Below are positions 31,927-40,980 of a stretch of 64,000 nt of DNA, one piece after another (position 1 is the stretch's first letter; each line of letters opens with the position of its first letter). Made by a program: the position numbers and the translations under genes. Origin of the DNA: VRUE01 sp963745915 (GTDB lineage: Bacteria; Actinomycetota; Thermoleophilia; Solirubrobacterales; 70-9); NCBI GenBank assembly GCA_963745915.1, contig CAVUZA010000002.1:930001-994000 (forward strand), in the 5' to 3' direction. The notes beneath the pieces were generated by a model that worked only from the letters and a program-made list of their open reading frames with translations, was not told the DNA's origin and ran no database searches.

Positions 31927-33037
31927 GGCCGGGGGTGGCGAGCTCTTCGTAGAGGGCGAGGGTCTGGGCGGCGACGGCGTCCCAGGAGTAGGGGCCGGCG
32001 GCGGCGGCGCGGGCGGCGGCGGCGAGGCGCTCGCGGGCGGCGGGGTCGGCGACCAGCTCGGCGAGCGCGGCGGCGAGGCCGGCTGGGTCCTCGGGCGAGA
32101 CGAGGCGGGCGGCGCCGGTCGCGGCCACCTCGGGGAAGCCGCCGACCGCGCTCAGCACCAGCGGCTTGCCGAAGGCGAGCCCGGTGTAGAGGACGCCGGA
32201 GTGCTCGGCGTCGCGGTAGGGCAGGACGAGGAGGTCGGCGCGGCGCACGATCGACGGGATCTCGGCGTCCTCGACGAAGCGGTTGAGGAAGCGGACCCGG
32301 CCCGGCGCCTCGTCGGCCAGCTCGCGCAGCGGCGCGAGCGGCATGCGCGGGTTGCCGACGATCCACAGCTCGGCGCCCTCGAGCCGGCGGAAGGCTTCGA
32401 GCAGGGTGTCGATCCCCTTGTAGGGGCGGAGCAGGCCGAAGAAGAGGATCACCGGCCCCTCGGCGCCCTGCAGCTCGGCCGGCAGCGGCTTCTCGCGCTC
32501 GAGCCGGGTCAGGTAGTCGAAGGCGCCGTGGGGGATGACCCGCACCCGGCCGGGGTCGATCCCGACCTCCTCGCGCAGGCGGCGGGCGCCGTGCTCGGAG
32601 TGGGCGACGACGGCGTCCATGGCGCCGAACATATGCCGCGCCGCGGCCAGCTCGCGCCTGCCCGGGACCGGCGGCAGCACGTAGTGGGCGGTCATCAGCC
32701 GCGGCCGGCGGCGGGGCAGGATGCGGGCGTCGAGCTCGGGCATCGTCAGCCACTGATAGTGGACGACGTCGGCGTCGAGGAGGCGGCGCAGGCGGCCCAT
32801 GTCGGCGAGGTGCTCGGCGCCCTTGAAGGCGCGGCGGCCGGCGGCGCCGAGCCCGCGCGCGGCGCTGCGCCGGTAGAAGCACTCGCGCACGGCGTAGCCC
32901 TCGGGCTCGGGGACCGGGCCGTAGAGGAAGCGGCTGGTCAGCAACTCGACCCGGGCGCCGGCGCGGGCCAGCGCCGCGGCGAGGGCGCGGTCGTAGGGGG
33001 GCGTGAAGGCCGAGGGGTCGACGAGCTGAACCCGCAT
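31886..33037 (-). CDS. Glycosyltransferase family 4
   Basis: 383 aa. GT-B fold: N-terminal acceptor domain (PPYDRALAAALARAGARVELLT), VIPHGAFDYLT (about 168-178), ILFFGLLRPYKGIDTLLEAF (about 200-219), VEDAEIPSIVRRADLLVLPYRDAEHSGVL (nucleotide-sugar site with the conserved Glu/Ser; about 260-288). The last dozen residues are encoded by hairpin E and look added to a normal ending. Confidence 0.92.
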   Translation of the reverse strand: MRVQLVDPSAFTPPYDRALAAALARAGARVELLTSRFLYGPVPEPEGYAVRECFYRRSAARGLGAAGRRAFKGAEHLADMGRLRRLLDADVVHYQWLTMPELDARILPRRRPRLMTAHYVLPPVPGRRELAAARHMFGAMDAVVAHSEHGARRLREEVGIDPGRVRVIPHGAFDYLTRLEREKPLPAELQGAEGPVILFFGLLRPYKGIDTLLEAFRRLEGAELWIVGNPRMPLAPLRELADEAPGRVRFLNRFVEDAEIPSIVRRADLLVLPYRDAEHSGVLYTGLAFGKPLVLSAVGGFPEVAATGAARLVSPEDPAGLAAALAELVADPAARERLAAAARAAAAGPYSWDAVAAQTLALYEELATPGRTASNSSSGRAEI

Positions 33038-33048
33038 GACCGGCGATT

Positions 33049-33987
33049 ATGGTCACCCCCGTGGCGCCCACGCTCTCCTACTGCGTCGTGAACACCGACG
33101 GCCGCGAGCATCTGCTCGCCTGCCTGTCGGCGATCGAGCGCACCCACCCGGCGGCGATCGAGCACGAGGTACTGGTCCTCGACAACGCCTCCGGGGACGG
33201 CTCGGCCGAGGCGGTGCGGGAGCTGGGCGGCGGGATCCGCCTGATCGCGCTCGAGCGGCGGGCGGGCAAGGCCGAGAACGACTCGACCCTGATGCGCGAG
33301 GCGCGAGGGCGCTTCTGCCTGCTGCTCAACGAGGACTCGGAGCTGCGGCCGGGGGCGGCCGGGGCGCTGGTCGCGGCGCTCGAGGCGGAGCCGCGGGCGG
33401 CGGCCGCGGGGGCGCAGCTGCTCGACCCCGAGGGCGCGCCGGTGCCCTGCGCCTGGCGCTTCCCGGGGGTGGGGACGGCGCTCGCCGGCGCCCTCTTCCT
33501 GCACCGCTGGCTGACCGTGCAGAGCGGCGGCGGCGCGACCCGGCGGGTCGACTGGGCGCAGTCGAGCGCGCTGCTGGTGCGGCGCGAGGCGGCGGCGGAG
33601 ATCGGTTACATGGACCCGGACTTCTTCGTCTACTACGACGAGTGCGACTTCGCCCGCCGGCTCGCCGGCGCGGGCTGGCAGAGCCTCTACGTCCCCGCGG
33701 CCGAGGCGATCCACCACGACCAGCTCTCGACCGACCTCGCCGCCGGCCTGCCGCGGATCGTCGAATTCCACCGCAACCGGGACCGCTACATGCGAAAGCA
33801 CCACGGGCGGGCGGCGGCACTGGCGGTGCGAGCCCTCACCGCCTGGTCCTACGCCCTGCGCGCCCTGGCCGCCACGGTCCTGCCGGGCCAGCCGGCGCGG
33901 GTCTACTGGGCGCACGCGCGGCAGGCGCTGACGCCGGGGCGGGGCGAAGGGATCAGAGAGAGGGTGCGCCGCGCGTCACAGGCGTGA
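33049..33987 (+). CDS. Glycosyltransferase family 2, rhamnosyltransferase-like
   Basis: 312 aa. GT-A pattern: LSYCVVNTDGREHLLACLSAI, VLVLDNASGDGSAEAV (about 43-58), LLLNEDSELRPGA (DxD-like EDS; 92-104), LVRREAAAEIGYMDPDFFVYYDECDFARRL (read in short parts; about 175-205), and a C-terminal amphipathic region. Probably adds a deoxysugar to the chain. The ATG at 33049 is used; GTG 33061 is an alternative. Divergent from the GT4 gene by 11 bases; its 3' end overlaps the flippase by 12 bases. Confidence 0.9.
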   Translation: MVTPVAPTLSYCVVNTDGREHLLACLSAIERTHPAAIEHEVLVLDNASGDGSAEAVRELGGGIRLIALERRAGKAENDSTLMREARGRFCLLLNEDSELRPGAAGALVAALEAEPRAAAAGAQLLDPEGAPVPCAWRFPGVGTALAGALFLHRWLTVQSGGGATRRVDWAQSSALLVRREAAAEIGYMDPDFFVYYDECDFARRLAGAGWQSLYVPAAEAIHHDQLSTDLAAGLPRIVEFHRNRDRYMRKHHGRAAALAVRALTAWSYALRALAATVLPGQPARVYWAHARQALTPGRGEGIRERVRRASQA

Positions 33988-35517
33988 GTCCTCGTCCATC
34001 TGCTCGGCCTCGTACGTCTCGGAGATGCGGGCGTCGATGGCGGGCTCGGCGCGGGTCGTCTCTCGGAAGCTGGAGATGAGCTGGGACGGGTGGCGGAGCC
34101 TGGCGAGGGCTTGGCGCTCCGGGGCGGTGAAGAAGCCGGTGGCGAGCAGGGCCAGTGGGTAGAGGGCCCAGGCCGCGGTGCGGGATGCGAGGCCGAGGAG
34201 GCCCGAGGTCGGCAGCAGGAGCTCGCCGGCCGCGACCACCAGGGCGGCGGCGAGGGTGGCGCGCAGCAGGCGGCTCCATTCGTAGGGGACCGGGAAGAGG
34301 CGCTGGGTGAAGCCGTACATCAGGGTCAGCACGACGAGGTAGGAGGCGACCAGGGCGAGGCCGGCGCCGACGATCCCGAGCGGCGGCACGAGCAGCAGGT
34401 TGAGGACGACGTTGGCGGCCAGGGCGGCGCCGGTGGCGGGGAAGTTGAACTCGGTGCGGCCGGTGCGGCCGAGGATGACGACGAGGACGAGGTAGAGGGC
34501 GTAGAGGGCGACGCCGGTGGAGATCAGGCCGACGGCTTCGTAGGAGGCGAAGAATTCCGGCGTGGTGAGCGCCCGCGCGATCCAGCGCGCCAGCAGCCAG
34601 AGGCCGGCGACGACGAAGGCGCTGCCGGCGACGAAGTAGGTGACGACCGCGGCGTAGGTGCGGCGCGCCGCGTCGTCGTCGCGGATCGAGTAGGCGAGCG
34701 GCGGCCAGGCGAGCTGGAAGCCGCGGGCGAGGATGGTGACGCCCTGGGAGAACTTGACCGCCAGCGAGTAGAGGCCCGCCTCGGCGGCGCCGAGGCTGCG
34801 CAGGATGATCACCCGGTCGACGAAGTTGAGCCCGTAGAGGGAGAGCTCGGCCGGCATCGTCGGCAGCCCGAAGCGCAGCATGCGACGGATCAGCTCGCGG
34901 TCGACGCGCAGCGAGAGCCGCCGCCAGTGCATCCCGATCAGGATCAGAACGACGGCGGCGCCGCTCAGGTAGCTGCCGAGCAGCAGGCCGCGGGCGCCCT
35001 CGTCGAGGCCGACGACGAGGACCACGGTCAGCGCGATCGCGGCGACGACGTTGGCCATCGTGGTGACGAAGAAGGCCCGGGCCCGCTCTTCGAGCCGGAA
35101 GATCGTCAAGAGGAACTCGTGCAGGGTCAGCACCCAGAGGCCGGCGATCGAGATCCGCGCCAGCTCCGGCGCCGGCTGGTCGAGCAGCGCCTCGGAGATC
35201 GGGCCGGCGAAGGGCAGGGCGACGAGGGCGATGCCGGTGGCGAGCCAGAAGAGGGCGGCGAAGGAGCCGGCGAGGACCCTCGCCGGGTCCTCGCCCTCGC
35301 GGTAGTAGAAGCGCAGCAGGGCCTCGATCAGGCCGAGGCGGACGACGATGCTGGCGGCGACCACGGCGGCGAACATCACCTCAGCGAGCCCGTAGTCGTC
35401 GGCTGTCAGGTAGCGCGTGTAGAGCGGCAGCAGGGCGACCGCGATCAGCTTCGAGAAGATGTTCGCCGCCGTGTAGGCGGCGCCGGTCGTCGCGAGGCGG
35501 CGGAGGTATCCCGACAC
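33976..35517 (-). CDS. Polysaccharide flippase (Wzx/MurJ-superfamily)
   Basis: 513 aa, about 14 hydrophobic segments. N-terminus GAAYTAANIFSKLIAVALLPLYTRYLT is typical of the Wzx/RfbX family; central RFGLPTMPAELSLYGLNFVDRVIIL. It moves the undecaprenyl-linked repeat unit across the membrane. A hydrophilic C-terminal tail of about 45 residues is acidic/basic and cytoplasmic. GTG start. Confidence 0.92.
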   Translation of the reverse strand: MSGYLRRLATTGAAYTAANIFSKLIAVALLPLYTRYLTADDYGLAEVMFAAVVAASIVVRLGLIEALLRFYYREGEDPARVLAGSFAALFWLATGIALVALPFAGPISEALLDQPAPELARISIAGLWVLTLHEFLLTIFRLEERARAFFVTTMANVVAAIALTVVLVVGLDEGARGLLLGSYLSGAAVVLILIGMHWRRLSLRVDRELIRRMLRFGLPTMPAELSLYGLNFVDRVIILRSLGAAEAGLYSLAVKFSQGVTILARGFQLAWPPLAYSIRDDDAARRTYAAVVTYFVAGSAFVVAGLWLLARWIARALTTPEFFASYEAVGLISTGVALYALYLVLVVILGRTGRTEFNFPATGAALAANVVLNLLLVPPLGIVGAGLALVASYLVVLTLMYGFTQRLFPVPYEWSRLLRATLAAALVVAAGELLLPTSGLLGLASRTAAWALYPLALLATGFFTAPERQALARLRHPSQLISSFRETTRAEPAIDARISETYEAEQMDEDSRL

Positions 35518-35535
35518 GCGGCGATCCTATGCGGG

Positions 35536-35595
35536 GGCGAGGGACGTGCCGTCCCCCAGAGGCCCTAAATGACCTCTCTGGGACGGCACGTCGCC
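35536..35595. repeat. Long hairpin D at the 3' end of the O-antigen-ligase gene
   Basis: A 12-bp perfect pair ACGTGCCGTCCC/GGGACGGCACGT (35544-35555/35580-35591), with outer GGCG/CGCC and inner AGAGG/CCTCT pairs. The stop codon of the ligase gene (35567-35565) lies in the loop, so the last codons are part of the hairpin. Confidence 0.75.
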
Positions 35596-37112
35596 AGGGA
35601 AGCGCCGAGGGCCAGCAGCACCCAGGCGATCGGGTCCTCGAAGAAGCCGGCGTAGGCCATGCTGTGGACGATCAGGGCGACGAAGGCGGCCAGCACGGCC
35701 GCCCTGGCCACCGACTGGCCCCGGGGCAGGGCGGCGCGCAGGCCGGCGGCCATCGTCCAGAGGGCGGCGGCGAGCAGGGCCGCGTAGAGCGCCAGGCCGA
35801 CGAGCCCGCCCTCGGCGGCGATCGTGATCGGCTCGGTGTGGGAGACCGAGACGGGGGCGTTGTCGGTGTCGATGTGTTCGCGGTAGGCCTTGGGGAAGCT
35901 GCCCGAGCCGTAGCCGTAGACGGGGCGCTGGCGGAAGAGGTGCAGGCCGCCCGAGACCAGGTTCGCCCTGCCGCCGGTGTCGACGTTGAGCCGGTCGGGG
36001 CTGAGCTTGTCGGCCCCACCGGCGAAGAGCACGACGAGGACGCCGGCGACGACGCACACCCCGACTGCCGCCAGCGTCCATCTCAAGCTCCACCTCAGAG
36101 CGGCGAGCACGGCGAGGCCCGCCAAGAGAGCCGCGAAGCTCGACTGCGAAAAGGTCGGAACCAGGCCGATCCACAGCACGGCCACGAGGGCGGCGAGCAA
36201 ACCAAACGCCTTCCGGTCCCGAGTCCACAGCAGCGCGCTCATGGCGATCACCGCGACCAGCGCCAGGTACCTGCCGTAGATGTTGGGATCCCAGAAAACC
36301 GAGTTGACCCGGAAGTACGTGTGGAACGCGTTGGAGCGGATCACCTGGTCGTTCCAGAACAACTCGCGAGTCAGGTACTCGACCGACCCGACGGCGACGA
36401 ATGCCACCGCCTCGATGGCCATCACCAAGAACATGAGCCGCAAGAGCCTTCGATCCCAACTCACGTCCCGCAACAGCCCGTAGACCAAACTGAACGGCAC
36501 GAAGAAGAAGCAGACATCCTGCAGCCCTTTCGAGAAATCTGCCGAATACAGCGTCTGCAGCCCATACAGGGCAACCAGTCCGGCGAGCGCGTAGGGCAGG
36601 AGGGTGAGGGGGTCGGTGCGAGTGCTGGGATTTTCGCCGGGCGCGGCGCGGCTCTCGCTGACGTGGAGGGGCGAAAATCGGGACGCCGCACCCGCACCGA
36701 CCCCCCCACCCTCCTGCCATCCCCTGAACGCCTGGGCCAGGACGCCGGCGGCGATCACCAGGTAGAGGGGGACGAGGAGGTTCGCAGTATCGCCAGCGGC
36801 GTGGAGGGGGATGCGGAAGGGCAAGGCGGCGACGATCGCGAGGGGGAGCAACAACGGCTTGCGCCAGAACAGAACGGCCAGCGCGACTGACGCGACAAGG
36901 GCAAGTCCGCCGAGGGCGAGCAGGCGCATGGTGTCACCGCGCAGGTCGGCGATCTGGGGGGTGTGCCACTGGTCGCCGAGGATCAGCAGCGGGAAGAGAG
37001 CGAGGGCGGCGAGCATCGCCGCGGCGCGCAGGCGGCCCGGGGGCAGCAGGATCGCGGCGACTGCGGCTGCTGCTGCGAGCAGTAGCCCGAGGCTGGCGAG
37101 AGCATCACTCAC
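35565..37112 (-). CDS. O-antigen ligase/polymerase-like membrane protein with palindromic insertion
   Basis: 515 aa from GTG 37112, which overlaps the previous stop (GTGA). About 12 membrane segments. The Wzy/WaaL-type periplasmic loop is at about 355-400, with RPVYGYGSGSFPKAYREH and SHTEPITIAAEGGLVGLAL. The loop at about residues 132-173 is hydrophilic and encoded by palindromic element C, between two membrane segments (VLAQAFRGW and LTLLPYALAGL). The C-terminal CRPREVI is encoded by hairpin D. Acts in polymerising or ligating the lipid-linked glycan outside the membrane. Confidence 0.85.
   Translation of the reverse strand: MSDALASLGLLLAAAAAVAAILLPPGRLRAAAMLAALALFPLLILGDQWHTPQIADLRGDTMRLLALGGLALVASVALAVLFWRKPLLLPLAIVAALPFRIPLHAAGDTANLLVPLYLVIAAGVLAQAFRGWQEGGGVGAGAASRFSPLHVSESRAAPGENPSTRTDPLTLLPYALAGLVALYGLQTLYSADFSKGLQDVCFFFVPFSLVYGLLRDVSWDRRLLRLMFLVMAIEAVAFVAVGSVEYLTRELFWNDQVIRSNAFHTYFRVNSVFWDPNIYGRYLALVAVIAMSALLWTRDRKAFGLLAALVAVLWIGLVPTFSQSSFAALLAGLAVLAALRWSLRWTLAAVGVCVVAGVLVVLFAGGADKLSPDRLNVDTGGRANLVSGGLHLFRQRPVYGYGSGSFPKAYREHIDTDNAPVSVSHTEPITIAAEGGLVGLALYAALLAAALWTMAAGLRAALPRGQSVARAAVLAAFVALIVHSMAYAGFFEDPIAWVLLALGASLATCRPREVI
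36595..36718. repeat. Palindromic element C, inside the O-antigen-ligase gene
   Basis: Imperfect arms of about 45 bases: 36595-36639 pairs with 36669-36718, with a few mismatches and one bulge. The GATTTTCGCC/GGCGAAAATC segment is perfect. In frame; adds about 41 residues. The right arm carries ATCGGGACGCC, also found in the hairpin at 58656-58729. Confidence 0.85.
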
Positions 37113-37624
37113 TGGCTGCCCTCGGGTCCGTAGAGGTCGGGGCACCAGTCGCGGGCCCCGAGCGGGTCCAGCTGGGCCCGGTGCAGCCGCATCGCCCCCG
37201 GCGCGACCAGCACCCGATCCTCGCTGAGGAGTTTGACGCGCAGCTTGTAGCGACCCGGGGCGGCGATGCCGTCGTTGCGGGCGCGGCCGTCCCAGTAATA
37301 GGTGTGGAACCTGTAGCGCTTGAGGAAGGTGTCGCGGGCCAGGGTGCGGATCAGCCTCCCCCCCGGTTTCACCACCTGCACCGTGCCGCGGTCGGAGACG
37401 GTGGTGCGGAAGCGGATTCGCATCCTGTCGAAGCGGCAGTCCTCATTGGGGGTGAAAGCGCGGACGGGAGGGGCCTTGGGATCGGCTCGCGGCACCGCGA
37501 CGAAGCGGACCTTGTCGAGCACCAGCGGGTCGCGCTTGAGCCGCTGCGAGAAGGCGAAGGCGGCGAGGGTGGCGAGGACGAGGAGGGCGAAGACCGGCGC
37601 TGCCCAGCGGCTAGGGGCCGGCAT
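37109..37624 (-). CDS. Membrane-anchored FlgD-type Ig-like protein
   Basis: 171 aa. One N-terminal membrane segment (about 8-26), then a beta-sandwich with the FlgD-like motif YYWDGRARNDGIAAPGRYKL (about 110-129). Extracytoplasmic. Lies between the LytR_C gene (14-base overlap) and the ligase gene (GTGA overlap). No enzyme motif; perhaps a structural part of the export machinery. Confidence 0.75.
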   Translation of the reverse strand: MPAPSRWAAPVFALLVLATLAAFAFSQRLKRDPLVLDKVRFVAVPRADPKAPPVRAFTPNEDCRFDRMRIRFRTTVSDRGTVQVVKPGGRLIRTLARDTFLKRYRFHTYYWDGRARNDGIAAPGRYKLRVKLLSEDRVLVAPGAMRLHRAQLDPLGARDWCPDLYGPEGSQ

Positions 37625-38375
37625 TGTCTTCGCCGACCACGACGGAGACCGGGGCGCCGCCCGAGACCGAGGCGATGTCCGGCGTCATCAGCCGCACTTC
37701 GGAGATCCCCAGCGCCTTCGCCACCCGCTTGGCCTCCGGTTTGCTGCCGCGCCTGAACATGACGACGCTCGCGGTGAAGCTGGAGCTGCTGTTGGTGACG
37801 GCGCCGAGCTTGAAGCCCTCGCCCTCGACCTCGTCGCCGTATTCGGCCGCCAGGCCGGGCACCGAGGTGCCGTTCAGCACCGTGACCTCGATTTCGCTCG
37901 GCTTCACCGCCTTCTTCGCCTGGGCGCTGCCGCCCTTGCCGTCGGCGCTGTCGGAGCTCTGGGTGAGGAGGTAGATCGCGCCGCCGGCGACGAGGACGAC
38001 GACGGCGAAGATCGCGACCAGGTAGCGCGGCTCGGCGAGGCGGGCGCCGAAGCCGGAGAAGGCTCCGCGCAGGCGCTCGCCGCGGGTCTGCTCGGGCAGG
38101 CCGGCCTCGCGCCGGCGGCGGCGCTCCTCGCGCTCGTCGACCGCGGCCTGCTCGGCCGTCTTCGCCTCGTCCAGCGCCCGCAGCTCTTCGGCCCGCCGGG
38201 CGGCGACGGCGGAGGTCGACTCCTTGCGCTCGGCGTCGCGCTCGGGCGCCGAGCCGGCCCACTCGCGCAGGCGGCGGATGTCCCGCGCCTGCGAGAAGGC
38301 GAGCATGGCAAGCACCGCCAAGCCGAGGAAGGCGGCCAGGCCCGCGAAGGCGCCGATTTGTTCGATCAACTCCAC
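37611..38375 (-). CDS. LytR C-terminal-domain membrane protein
   Basis: 254 aa from GTG 38375; the frame is open far upstream but there it is only the shadow of capD. An N-terminal membrane segment (about 8-26), a charged coiled region (about 30-110), a second membrane segment (about 128-148), then an extracytoplasmic LytR_C domain: EVTVLNGTSVPGLAAEYGDEV (about 170-190) ... GAPVSVVVGED. Known in LytR-CpsA-Psr proteins, which attach glycopolymers to peptidoglycan; here the catalytic LCP domain is absent. Confidence 0.8.
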   Translation of the reverse strand: MELIEQIGAFAGLAAFLGLAVLAMLAFSQARDIRRLREWAGSAPERDAERKESTSAVAARRAEELRALDEAKTAEQAAVDEREERRRRREAGLPEQTRGERLRGAFSGFGARLAEPRYLVAIFAVVVLVAGGAIYLLTQSSDSADGKGGSAQAKKAVKPSEIEVTVLNGTSVPGLAAEYGDEVEGEGFKLGAVTNSSSSFTASVVMFRRGSKPEAKRVAKALGISEVRLMTPDIASVSGGAPVSVVVGEDNAGP

Positions 38376-38392
38376 GGAGTGACCGCGAGAGG

Positions 38393-40279
38393 CTACTCGT
38401 CGTAGACGACTGCCGCCGCGTCCCCACCCGGAGCGGTGATCATCTCGACCACGCGCTGGGCCAGGTTGGCCTCGTCGCCGGCCATCACCAGGTGCTCCAG
38501 CGCGTTCAGCGTCGACTCCATCCACTCGGGGTCGAGCGGCGTCTCGCGCACCGCGCGGCTGATCCGCTTGGCCGCGGTCGGCTGTTCGCGCTCGGCGAAG
38601 CCGAACAGCTCCTCGTGCAGCTTCTCCCCCGGCCGCGGCTTGGTGAACTCGATCGCGACGTCGGCTTCCGGCTCGTAGCCGGCGAGGCGGATCATGTTGC
38701 GGGCGAGGTCGACGATCTTCACCGGCTCGCCCATGTCGAGGACGAAGACCTCGCCCTTGCCGGCGCCGATGTCGCCGGCGCGGATCACCAGCTGCACCGC
38801 CTCGGGGATGGTCATGAAGTAGCGGGTCATCTCCGGGTGGGTGACGGTGACCGGGCCGCCGCGCTCGATCTGGCTGCGGAAGATCGGCACGACGCTGCCG
38901 GAGGAGGCGAGCACGTTGCCGAAGCGGACGCTGGCGAAGCGGGTGCCCGGGTGTTTCTCGCCGGCCGCCTCGACGATCCACTCGGCCATCGCCTTCGAGG
39001 CGCCCATCACGGTTTTCGGGTTGACCGCCTTGTCGGTCGAGATCAGGACGAAGCGCTCGACCTTGGAAGCGGCGGCGGTCTCGGCCGCGATCCGGGTCGC
39101 GATCGCGTTGTTGCGCACCGCCTCCAGCGGGTTGGCCTCCATCAGCGGCACGTGCTTGTAGGCGGCGGCGTGGAAGACGACGCTCGGTTTGAAGCGCTGC
39201 ATCGTCTCCAGCATCCGGCCCGCCTCCTTGCAGTCGGCGAGCACCGCCTCGACGTTGGTGAAGTGACGCTCCTCGACCATCTCGCGCTCGATCTGGAAGA
39301 GGTTGTCCTCGGCGTGGTCGAGCATCACCAGCAGGCGCGGCCCGACGCGGGCGATCTGGCGGCAGAGCTCGGAGCCGATCGAGCCGCCGGCGCCGGTGAC
39401 GAGCACGATGCGGTCGCGCAGGTAGGCGCCGACCCGGTCGAGCTCGACCACGATCGGGTCGCGGCCGAGCACGTCCTCGACCTGGACCTCGCGCAGCTGC
39501 TTGTTGAGCTGCACGCCGCCGCGCAGCAGCTCGAAGACGGTGGGCAGGGTGCGGACGCGGATCTCGCGCTCGCGGCAGGCGGCGACGACCTTGGCGCGCA
39601 GCGTCCCCGGCGCCGAGGGGATCGCGATCACGACCTCGTCGGGCCGGGTCTCGTCGAGGATCTTCTCGATCTGCTTGGTCGAGCCGAGCACCTTGAGCCC
39701 GCCCGACATCCGCATCCCGCGCTTGCGCGGGTCGTCGTCGACGAAGCCGATCGCGGTGGCGCCGAGGTCGGGGTTGAGCTGCAGCTCGCGGACGACCATC
39801 TGGCCGCCGGAGCCGGCGCCGACGACGAGCACCTCGTGGCGCGGGCCGCGGCCGCCGCGCGAGGGGCGCTCGACGATCAGCCGCACCGCCAGCCGGGCGC
39901 CGGTGATCAGCATCAGGGTGAGCAGGAAGTCCATCACCGCGACCGAGCGCGGCAGGCTGTACTCGAAGGGCTGCAGGACGGTGAAGGCGACGACGAGGAT
40001 CGCGCTGGAGACGGTGACGGCGCGGACGATGAGCAAGAAGTCGCGGCCGCTGACGTAGCGCCACCACTTCTGGTAGAGGCCGAAGGCGGCGAAGACGACG
40101 AGCTTGCCGACGACGACGAAGCCGACCGACTGGGCGAACAGCACCCAGTAGCGATGCGGCAACCCTTCGTCGAGGAAGCGCAGGCGGAAAGCGAGGTAGA
40201 AGGCGAGCGCGACGAGGGCGCCGTCGGCGATCACCTGCAGTACCCGGTTGCGGTAGACGGGGTGGTTCAACCGGCCCAT
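38393..40279 (-). CDS. CapD/WbpM-type NDP-sugar 4,6-dehydratase, membrane-bound
   Basis: 628 aa. Four N-terminal membrane segments (about 12-125), a CoA-binding-like Rossmann domain (VLVVGAGSGGQMV, about 149-161), then a second Rossmann domain with NAD motif TGAGGSIGSELCRQIA (about 294-309), HAAAYKHVP (about 367-375), ISTDKAVNPKTVMGASK (about 411-427) and RFGNVLAS. The usual TDKAxxPTNxMG reads TDKAVNPKTVMG, and the Lys of the active pair is kept. It makes a 4-keto-6-deoxy sugar nucleotide, feeding the glycosyltransferases next to it. Confidence 0.93.
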   Translation of the reverse strand: MGRLNHPVYRNRVLQVIADGALVALAFYLAFRLRFLDEGLPHRYWVLFAQSVGFVVVGKLVVFAAFGLYQKWWRYVSGRDFLLIVRAVTVSSAILVVAFTVLQPFEYSLPRSVAVMDFLLTLMLITGARLAVRLIVERPSRGGRGPRHEVLVVGAGSGGQMVVRELQLNPDLGATAIGFVDDDPRKRGMRMSGGLKVLGSTKQIEKILDETRPDEVVIAIPSAPGTLRAKVVAACREREIRVRTLPTVFELLRGGVQLNKQLREVQVEDVLGRDPIVVELDRVGAYLRDRIVLVTGAGGSIGSELCRQIARVGPRLLVMLDHAEDNLFQIEREMVEERHFTNVEAVLADCKEAGRMLETMQRFKPSVVFHAAAYKHVPLMEANPLEAVRNNAIATRIAAETAAASKVERFVLISTDKAVNPKTVMGASKAMAEWIVEAAGEKHPGTRFASVRFGNVLASSGSVVPIFRSQIERGGPVTVTHPEMTRYFMTIPEAVQLVIRAGDIGAGKGEVFVLDMGEPVKIVDLARNMIRLAGYEPEADVAIEFTKPRPGEKLHEELFGFAEREQPTAAKRISRAVRETPLDPEWMESTLNALEHLVMAGDEANLAQRVVEMITAPGGDAAAVVYDE

Positions 40280-40335
40280 GAAGCTGGCGAGTTTAGATGC
40301 TGTTCGGCTTCATCCCTACAATCCCCGCTTCGCGA

Positions 40336-40980
40336 ATGACGCCTCTCCTGCTCGCCAGCGTCACCGACTTCTTCCTCGACCCGATCGTCAACGCGGGGAC
40401 CGACTTCATCGGCAGCACCGGCCTGCCCGCGGTCTTCGTCCTGATGGCACTCGAGTCGGCCTGCCTGCCGGTGCCGAGCGAGGCGATCATGCTCTTCGCC
40501 GGCTTCAGCGTCTCCGAAGGCGACCTGACGATGGCCGGCGTCGTCACCGCGGGCGTGCTCGGCAACCTGGTCGGCTCCTGGGCCGCCTACGCGGTCGGCT
40601 ACTACGCCCGGCTCGACCTGCTGGAAAAGAACCGCCTGATCCACCTGCCGCCGCGCTACCTGAAATGGGCCGACGACTGGTTCGAGCGCTACGGCGACGT
40701 GACCGTCTTCTTCACCCGCATGCTGCCGATCATCCGCACCTTCATCTCGCTGCCCGCCGGCGTCGCGCGGATGCCGTTCTGGCGCTTCACGGCGCTGACC
40801 CTGCTCGGCTGCATCCCCTGGGTGCTGATGCTGGCCCTGGTCGGCAACAGCGTCGGCGACAACTGGGAAGAGTGGCGCGACAAGCTGCACTACCTCGACT
40901 ACGTGGTGGCGCTGGCGATCGTCGCCGGGATCGTCTACCTGGTGGTCAAGCGGCGCAGAAGCCGCCCGGCGACGACGTGA
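40336..40980 (+). CDS. DedA-family membrane protein
   Basis: 214 aa from ATG 40336. An upstream ATG at 40297 is rejected because TACAAT (40315-40320), a good -10, lies between. Motifs: LESACLPVPSEAIMLFAGF (about 38-56), GNLVGSWAAYAVGYYAR, FFTRMLPIIRTFISLPAGVARMP (in short, the conserved R...P-G motif; about 117-139). Known: DedA proteins include undecaprenyl-phosphate flippases. Its coupling to uppP (GTGA overlap) supports a part in lipid carrier recycling. Confidence 0.9.
   Translation: MTPLLLASVTDFFLDPIVNAGTDFIGSTGLPAVFVLMALESACLPVPSEAIMLFAGFSVSEGDLTMAGVVTAGVLGNLVGSWAAYAVGYYARLDLLEKNRLIHLPPRYLKWADDWFERYGDVTVFFTRMLPIIRTFISLPAGVARMPFWRFTALTLLGCIPWVLMLALVGNSVGDNWEEWRDKLHYLDYVVALAIVAGIVYLVVKRRRSRPATT

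Noticed and set aside
37611..40067. 818-aa minus frame
   Set aside because: Only the last 254 residues (LytR_C protein) are real; the rest is a shadow of the capD-type gene.
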